From contig DATDZA010000026.1 of NCBI GenBank assembly GCA_035288865.1, positions 1 through 64,000 of the forward strand: a stretch of 64,000 nucleotides of DNA, read 5' to 3'. Positions 59,837 through 64,000 of the stretch are shown piece by piece. How positions within the stretch are numbered: the first letter of the stretch is position 1; every line of letters starts with the position of its first letter. This stretch comes from GCA-2688775 sp035288865. GTDB taxonomy: Archaea; Nanobdellota; Nanobdellia; Woesearchaeales; GW2011-AR4. Below the pieces are notes generated by a model. The model made no database searches. It was not told the DNA's origin and saw nothing but the letters and a program-made list of their open reading frames with translations. The position numbers were made by a program, and so were the translations under genes.

Positions 59837-60067
59837 ATGGGTACTCTTCAAGGCAGAATTGAGGCAGCACATAAAAAATTTGGAAGTTACAAAGTTGAAA
59901 TTGCTTTTTATGATATTGGCGATATTGACAGAAATTTTCCAATAGTAATTACGATGGATATAACAGGTTTTGGTAAATTAGTAAAAACAGCAGTTGCTCC
60001 TGATAATGTCAAGGGTTTTTTAAGACGAATAAAAGGCACGAATATATCTATAAATATGGATAACTAA
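59837..60067 (+). CDS. Small conserved-looking protein of the FtsZ-linked cluster (copy A)
   Basis: 76 residues. Starts with a helix (LQGRIEAAHKKFGSY), then beta strands (VEIAFYDIG, PIVITMDI) and a final VKGFLRRIKGTNISINMD. The ending, helix plus FL-x-x-x-K and a strand, recurs in the 60172 and 61254 proteins, suggesting a family. It has an AGGTGAA site seven bases before the ATG. No known family recognised. Confidence 0.6.
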   Translation: MGTLQGRIEAAHKKFGSYKVEIAFYDIGDIDRNFPIVITMDITGFGKLVKTAVAPDNVKGFLRRIKGTNISINMDN

Positions 60068-60171
60068 GATGATATTTAGGGAAAGCAGTTACCGAGTTAA
60101 TGAAAATATTCAAATTTCATTTTCATTATTAAACAAAAAGCCAGGAAAAAAGAGTTTAAATAAAAAATAAG

Positions 60172-60432
60172 GTGATTACCACGAGCTTACACTATTTGGA
60201 AGGGACACAACAAATTAATCGTACTAGCGATAAAGATTCATGCTTAAGATTAGAGTTGGTGCAAGGAGGCACAAATTCAATAATTAGAATTGAGATTGGA
60301 AGATTTTTTGCAGGACAGCTTGCTAAAATGCTTGAATTTCCACACCAAGATAAACCCGAACCAAGCATGAATTTCAAGGAATTTGCAGAATTTTTAGTCA
60401 CAAGGAAAAAAATAAGATTGACATTTGAATAA
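60172..60432 (+). CDS. Small conserved-looking protein of the FtsZ-linked cluster (copy B)
   Basis: Up to 86 residues if started at GTG 60172, which lies inside the AAGGTGAT site. At the usual spacing the start would be ACG 60181, exactly where its neighbour at 60459 has ATG (AAGGTGAT plus four bases). Possibly an ACG start or a mutated ATG. The body has strands (CLRLELVQGG, IIRIEIG), a helix (FFAGQLAKMLEF) and a final FAEFLVTRKKIRLTFE, resembling the endings of copies A and C. Function unknown. Confidence 0.55.
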   Translation: MITTSLHYLEGTQQINRTSDKDSCLRLELVQGGTNSIIRIEIGRFFAGQLAKMLEFPHQDKPEPSMNFKEFAEFLVTRKKIRLTFE

Positions 60433-60458
60433 AATAAAAAACAGTAAAGGTGATATTT

Positions 60459-61211
60459 ATGCCAGTAGATGAAGATAAAATAGTTAGAAAGATGGTTGCG
60501 GAAATTGCAGACGCTAATGAAAAATTCATGGGCAAGCCACAGGATTTGGAAAATTTCAAGAGGATTGTTCCGGTTCTGCTGGAAAAAGGAATTGACAATG
60601 TAAACCTGTCAATGTTTGATGAGCCAACAAAAGGAAAGTTGCTGAACGCTCTTGGAGAGGAATATGTAAGGAGAGGCAACATGAATGATTCAGTTAAAGC
60701 GTTTATTCTTGCAGGAAACAGAATGAGGCTCGTTGAAGTCGGCGAACACTATGAGGAAGTCGGATTATTTGGAAATGCTATTGACACTTACAGGCTTGCT
60801 GATGCAAATGATCGGCTGTTAATAATGGGCAAGAAATGCCTTGAGAACGGGCATTTCGCTGACGCAATAAAAGCGTTTAGATTATGCAATGATGTTGAAA
60901 ACCTGACAAAGGTAGGCGACGAATGTTTCCAGAAAGGCAAATGGGATTACGCAATCGAAATATTCAACGCAATCAACAGCACAGGAAAGCTTGTCGAGAT
61001 AGGCGACAAATGCCTGAAAGACAGGCAAATTGGATATGCTTCAAAAGCTTATGAACTTGCGCACGACAAAGATAAATTAAGCCAATTGGGTGATGTCTGC
61101 TTAAGGGAAGGATTGCTGGCAACGGCATTAAAATCCTACCAGCTTGCAGGCAATGACATGATGGTAACTTTCATAAGGGAAAACTTCGGCAACAAACTGT
61201 CGAGTTATTAA
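60459..61211 (+). CDS. TPR-like helical repeat protein of the FtsZ-linked cluster
   Basis: 250 residues from ATG 60459, behind an AAGGTGAT site. After an N-terminal helical part (to about residue 60) come about five units of ~33 residues with a G-x-x-x-x-A-I-x-x-[YF]-x-L-A/C-N pattern (for example GLFGNAIDTYRLAD, GHFADAIKAFRLCN, GKWDYAIEIFNAIN and GLLATALKSYQLAGN). This is the TPR/SEL1/COPI-like solenoid, a protein-binding scaffold. It lies in the middle of the FtsZ-linked cluster, so it may hold division partners together. Confidence 0.8.
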   Translation: MPVDEDKIVRKMVAEIADANEKFMGKPQDLENFKRIVPVLLEKGIDNVNLSMFDEPTKGKLLNALGEEYVRRGNMNDSVKAFILAGNRMRLVEVGEHYEEVGLFGNAIDTYRLADANDRLLIMGKKCLENGHFADAIKAFRLCNDVENLTKVGDECFQKGKWDYAIEIFNAINSTGKLVEIGDKCLKDRQIGYASKAYELAHDKDKLSQLGDVCLREGLLATALKSYQLAGNDMMVTFIRENFGNKLSSY

Positions 61212-61253
61212 ATTTTATTTTTTTGATGTAAATTTGAATTACCAGGTGAAGAA

Positions 61254-61550
61254 ATGGTCGTAGATGTAAACATTCCAGGAAGGTTGACTAAACTTGATCC
61301 TCGAGAGTTTAAGATTGAATCTGGAGATTTATATTTAGATTTCGGGCAAAATTTATCACCAGCTGGTCGAGTTCTTTTACTATTTAATGAGAATTTTATC
61401 GCTGAATTAACGAAGCTTTTTGAGAAGGATGTAGGGAGGTTACGAGAACATATGGGGGGTAAAATTTACAGCTTGTCCCCCAGAGATTTGTTAATGCAGA
61501 TACTTCAAAGAAAGAAAATATCTATTGTTATAGAACATGGGTTATTTTAA
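61254..61550 (+). CDS. Small conserved-looking protein of the FtsZ-linked cluster (copy C)
   Basis: 98 residues, ATG 61254 behind an AGGTGAAG site. Strands (FKIESGDLYLDFGQN, RVLLLFNE), helix (FIAELTKLFEKD), a loop, then LLMQILQRKKISIVIEHG. It shares the strand-helix-RKKI-strand design with the 60172 protein. Not recognised as a known family. Confidence 0.6.
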   Translation: MVVDVNIPGRLTKLDPREFKIESGDLYLDFGQNLSPAGRVLLLFNENFIAELTKLFEKDVGRLREHMGGKIYSLSPRDLLMQILQRKKISIVIEHGLF

Positions 61551-61625
61551 CAAGAAAAATTACAGTTCGAAATAAATTAATTTTGCTTAGGAAAACGGAT
61601 TTAAAAAAAAAGAGGTCTGATTAAT

Positions 61626-62030
61626 ATGGAACAACAGCTTGATGCTTTTACACAGAAGAGATTTGAATTGATGGTTGAGATGGCGACAAAAAAACTGCAA
61701 CATGAGATTGAGTCATTAAAGGTTGCTTTCAATTCGTTAAATGCCGAGCTTAACTCCATGAAAAGCCAGGTTTCCAGGATACAATTCCAGCCACAGCAAT
61801 CACATCACATTTCAAGGCCGGCTGCTGAAGGATCTCAGCCTGCTTATGAAGATCAAAGCCTTTCGGTAAAAAAAGAGACTAAGATAGTAGACTGTAGGCC
61901 AGACGGTGAAAGGACAGTTGAATTCGTAAGCGGCTCTTCAAAAAACTCCGAGCCCATAAGGCCGAGATTTGGAGATTATAAGTCAGAAGATGTCAGCATT
62001 GACAAATTTTTCTATTTCGGAAGGAAATAG
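61626..62030 (+). CDS. Coiled-coil protein of the FtsZ-linked cluster
   Basis: 134 residues. N-terminal coiled coil (about 1-60: ELMVEMATKKLQHEIESLKVAFNSLNAEL...) and a polar, Gln/Ser/Pro-rich linker, ending in a conserved-looking SIDKFFYFGRK. That layout (coil, linker, short C-terminal peptide) is often seen in filament or adaptor proteins. AGAGGTCTGAT gives the ribosome binding site. Last member of the cluster. Confidence 0.65.
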   Translation: MEQQLDAFTQKRFELMVEMATKKLQHEIESLKVAFNSLNAELNSMKSQVSRIQFQPQQSHHISRPAAEGSQPAYEDQSLSVKKETKIVDCRPDGERTVEFVSGSSKNSEPIRPRFGDYKSEDVSIDKFFYFGRK

Positions 62031-62081
62031 ATTTTTTTATTTTAATAATATTTATAAAGAAGTTCTTTTAGGATTGATGCT

Positions 62082-62477
62082 ATGAAGATGATATTCGAGG
62101 CAGAGGATGCTATTGTAGGCATAATCTGCGGGCTGCTTGTTCTGGGATTGACTGGCAAGTATTTTACTCTGAAATTGCCTCCATTTGTATACGTTGTCGC
62201 ATTCGGAATTCTGATATTTTTCATACTATTGGATTTAGTTAATGAAGTAAAGGATTTATCAACTCATTTTGGGTTAATTGTTTTTTCTATTATCCATAAT
62301 CTTATTGACCTTGTTATTTCGTTGACTTTAATATCCTATTTTACAAAGTGGAATATTCCTTACATTACAGCCAATCTTGTTCCGTATCTGCAGAATGAAC
62401 CAACGTTATACTGGATTGGGATGTTTTTGGTAATAGGAAATGTCGTTTGGCTGTTTATATTTCCCTTTGCGACCTAA
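62082..62477 (+). CDS. Four-span membrane protein
   Basis: 131 residues with four hydrophobic segments (about 10-28, 33-50, 62-82, 106-127). TATA-like ATATTTATAAAG (about 62047-62058) lies before ATG 62082. No family recognised. It overlaps by four bases the convergent DUF357 gene. Confidence 0.75.
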   Translation: MKMIFEAEDAIVGIICGLLVLGLTGKYFTLKLPPFVYVVAFGILIFFILLDLVNEVKDLSTHFGLIVFSIIHNLIDLVISLTLISYFTKWNIPYITANLVPYLQNEPTLYWIGMFLVIGNVVWLFIFPFAT

Positions 62478-62749
62478 TCCACCATAAACATTTTATTATC
62501 TTTTCCTACGTCGAAAAAACCCAATCTTGCACCGACATCCAAGAATGCATGCGAATAACAAACTGCTCCAAATGCATTTACTAAATCCCCTTTCTTATCA
62601 AAGAATTTAGCATCGTCAAAATATCTTTGCGCTAAGTCCAATAAATCTTCAGCTTGTTTTCTGTGATTTTCTACGATTTTTACTTTTTTAAGGGCGAGAG
62701 AAGTAAGTGAGAAGTATTTTGCGAGCTTGTCTTCGATTTTGGAGTTCAT
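62474..62749 (-). CDS. DUF357 family protein
   Basis: 91 residues from ATG 62749. Archaeal DUF357: two long helices with KYFSLTSLALKKVKIVENHRKQAEDLLDLAQRYF, DAKFFDKKGDLVNAFGAVCY and the family C-terminal HAFLDVGARLGFFDV. Function unknown; found across archaea, often near RNA or exosome genes, as here. The longer start at TTG 62758 is less likely. Confidence 0.88.
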   Translation of the reverse strand: MNSKIEDKLAKYFSLTSLALKKVKIVENHRKQAEDLLDLAQRYFDDAKFFDKKGDLVNAFGAVCYSHAFLDVGARLGFFDVGKDNKMFMVD

Positions 62750-62786
62750 TTCAATCAAATAAATCTAATAAAAGAAAAAAATAAAA

Positions 62787-63560
62787 TCAAAGATGCTTTC
62801 TCAATTCTTTCCCTTTTTCAATCCCAATGTCCAGCATCTTGTCTATATCTTCTGCTGACAGCGGCATGTCTCCGCCTTTTTGCATTGCGCACAAGGTTCC
62901 GTTATCAATTGAAGAAACTGTAAGCCTTGCATCAACTACTTTCTCTTCTTCTGTGTCAGGATCAATAATAAATTTATTGCCTATCTTTATCACAGTAACT
63001 GCAATCGGAGTTTTTTCCAGCTGAAGTTTTTTATCAGTCTTGTTTTTGTAATCAACTTTTACGCCGTTAAAAGCAGGGTATTTTGTGTCTTTCAAAGCTG
63101 CAAGCGCTGCTAGAGATGATGCATCAAATAAATTGCCTGCGTCGTTTATGGGACATATATCTATTACTACCATCCAGATTTTTTCACCTGGAGTGATGCA
63201 AAGTTTCTTGAAATCAAGCGCCTTGCTTTCCCTAATCCCACGGTCAACGACCCTTGCTAGCTCAATTGCTTGGATTTGGGGAGGGCCCGGCTCAAATTCC
63301 GGGTTTGACATGGGCAACAATTCTGCTCCAACTATTATTGTTCCTTCGTCTGGCGTGTCAGGATATGGCTCGCCAACTTCTAATTTGACACCAACTATTA
63401 TATCAGTCTCCCCGATTTTAACCCTGGCTGAGCCTTCTGCAGTCTTTATCACGCCATACTCTATTGTGATTGGCTGCCTGTATTCTGTAAGTTTTCTGCC
63501 GTCTAATCTCGTATTTGCTTCAAGCAAACTTATGATGTGGCTTCTTAGTTCTTTGTACAT
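62787..63560 (-). CDS. rrp42: Exosome complex protein Rrp42
   Basis: 257 residues from ATG 63560. Non-catalytic RNase PH-type subunit of the archaeal exosome ring, which degrades or polyadenylates RNA with Rrp41. Family motifs: ANTRLDGRKLTEYRQPITIEYGVIKTAEGSARVKIG near 15-50, PDTPDEGTIIVGAELLPMSNPEFEPGPP near 70-95 and VVDRGIRESKALDFKKL near 108. ATG 63560 is one base after the Rrp41 stop; the in-frame TTG 63572 lies within the Rrp41 gene. Confidence 0.95.
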   Translation of the reverse strand: MYKELRSHIISLLEANTRLDGRKLTEYRQPITIEYGVIKTAEGSARVKIGETDIIVGVKLEVGEPYPDTPDEGTIIVGAELLPMSNPEFEPGPPQIQAIELARVVDRGIRESKALDFKKLCITPGEKIWMVVIDICPINDAGNLFDASSLAALAALKDTKYPAFNGVKVDYKNKTDKKLQLEKTPIAVTVIKIGNKFIIDPDTEEEKVVDARLTVSSIDNGTLCAMQKGGDMPLSAEDIDKMLDIGIEKGKELRKHL

Positions 63561-63561
63561 T

Positions 63562-64000
63562 TTAATCCTCAACTCCCTTGTATTTGTCTTTCAAAGCTTT
63601 TTTCTGGACTTCATAAATATCCATCAAAACCTTTTTGCTCATCCCTATCAGTTTCATCAATTCCTCTTTCGTTACTTCGCCATCCATCTGCAGCAGGCTG
63701 ATTTTGCCTGAGTTTGGAAGCATCGCAATAGGTATGTCCGCAACTCCACCGTCGGGATAGCTTTCCTCTGAATAGTCCAAATCAACAACAAGCTTGTCAT
63801 CAACTTTTCCGAATGACACAGCGCTTACAAGGTCTTTCATGTCCAGTCCTGCATCTGCAAGGGCCATTGATGCTGCGCAAATTCCGGCGCATCTTGAGCC
63901 TGCCTCCGTCTGCGGCAGCTCGATAAAAACATCCACAACTGAATTTGGATAATCTTCCAGATTTAACACTGGCAATAATGCTTTTTGTGTTACAAGAGAA
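63562..64000 (-). CDS. rrp41: Exosome complex catalytic subunit Rrp41 (5' end outside the window)
   Basis: Partial: the C-terminal part of about 145 residues; the frame stays open to the window edge, so the start lies beyond 64000. RNase PH-type phosphorolytic subunit. Family motifs: VVDVFIELPQTEAGSRCAGICAASMALADAGLDMKDLV, with the phosphate/active-site region, then ADIPIAMLPNSGKISLLQMDGEVT. Rrp42 follows after one base. The TTG at 63975 is internal and not the start. Confidence 0.95.
   Translation of the reverse strand, partial: SLVTQKALLPVLNLEDYPNSVVDVFIELPQTEAGSRCAGICAASMALADAGLDMKDLVSAVSFGKVDDKLVVDLDYSEESYPDGGVADIPIAMLPNSGKISLLQMDGEVTKEELMKLIGMSKKVLMDIYEVQKKALKDKYKGVED

Noticed and set aside
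1..64000. Mobile elements, integrases, toxin-antitoxin or defence genes
   Set aside because: No transposase, integrase, terminal repeats, restriction or Cas motifs were found in any listed or short frame.

Overview
The window looks like part of a small-genome archaeon of the DPANN group, most like Woesearchaeota/Pacearchaeota. The archaeal core is clear: RpoK, eS17, eS19, eL31, eL39, Cbf5, exosome Rrp41/Rrp42, PDCD5, Lhr helicase, AlaX, DUF357 and FtsZ. The DNA is AT-rich. Many genes have a BRE/TATA element (often CGAAA followed by TTTATAAA or TTTAAATA) about 26-30 bases before an ATG, so leaderless transcripts are probably common. Three enzymes are of bacterial type (MetK, CoaD, CoaE), a mixture often seen in DPANN genomes. 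The exact lineage is an inference. No tRNA, rRNA, CRISPR array, insertion sequence or integrase was recognised.

Layout. 0-7.4 kb: MetK divergent from an HTH-CBS regulator, a PLC-like hydrolase, an ICC-type phosphoesterase, a pair of paralogous small membrane proteins with elaborate upstream regions, and AlaX. 7.4-18.7 kb: an alpha-glucan (glycogen/starch) locus with a GH15-like glucoamylase, debranching enzyme, GT3 eukaryote-type glycogen synthase, a GT4/GT5-like glycosyltransferase and a GH57 amylase, mixed with exported proteins of unknown role. 18.7-25.8 kb: two tandem DUF5752-like proteins, microproteins before rpoK-eS17, a kinase-like protein, CoaD, CoaE and Lhr.

26-49 kb is the most unusual part: a beta-glucan (cellulose-like) locus. 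A BcsA-like GT2 synthase, a PTPS-related multi-span membrane protein, a GH8 (BcsZ-like) endoglucanase and a two-domain surface protein lie in one tight operon behind a 1505-residue GH9-like surface enzyme. They are flanked by three giant exported mosaic proteins (922, 1945 and 933 aa) built of PEGA, DUF4215/MopE-type Cys repeats, a glucose/sorbosone dehydrogenase propeller, a PKD domain and a second GH8-like domain. The three mosaics share an eight-cysteine domain of about 75-95 residues that I cannot assign to a known family. Together this suggests an extracellular glucan made, trimmed and bound at the cell surface.

49.6-57.9 kb: a Dpm1-like GT2, a decayed exported-protein remnant, a candidate small RNA, a ribosomal protein cluster (eS19-PDCD5-eL39-eL31), Cbf5, phosphoesterase, MFS permease, J-domain protein and zinc-ribbon proteins. 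58.5-62.5 kb: FtsZ followed by five same-strand genes of unknown function: three small proteins of similar layout, a TPR-like helical repeat protein and a coiled-coil protein, most with a GGTGA-type ribosome binding site. This is a candidate division-associated gene set. 62.5-64 kb: DUF357, Rrp42 and the truncated Rrp41, read leftwards from the window edge.
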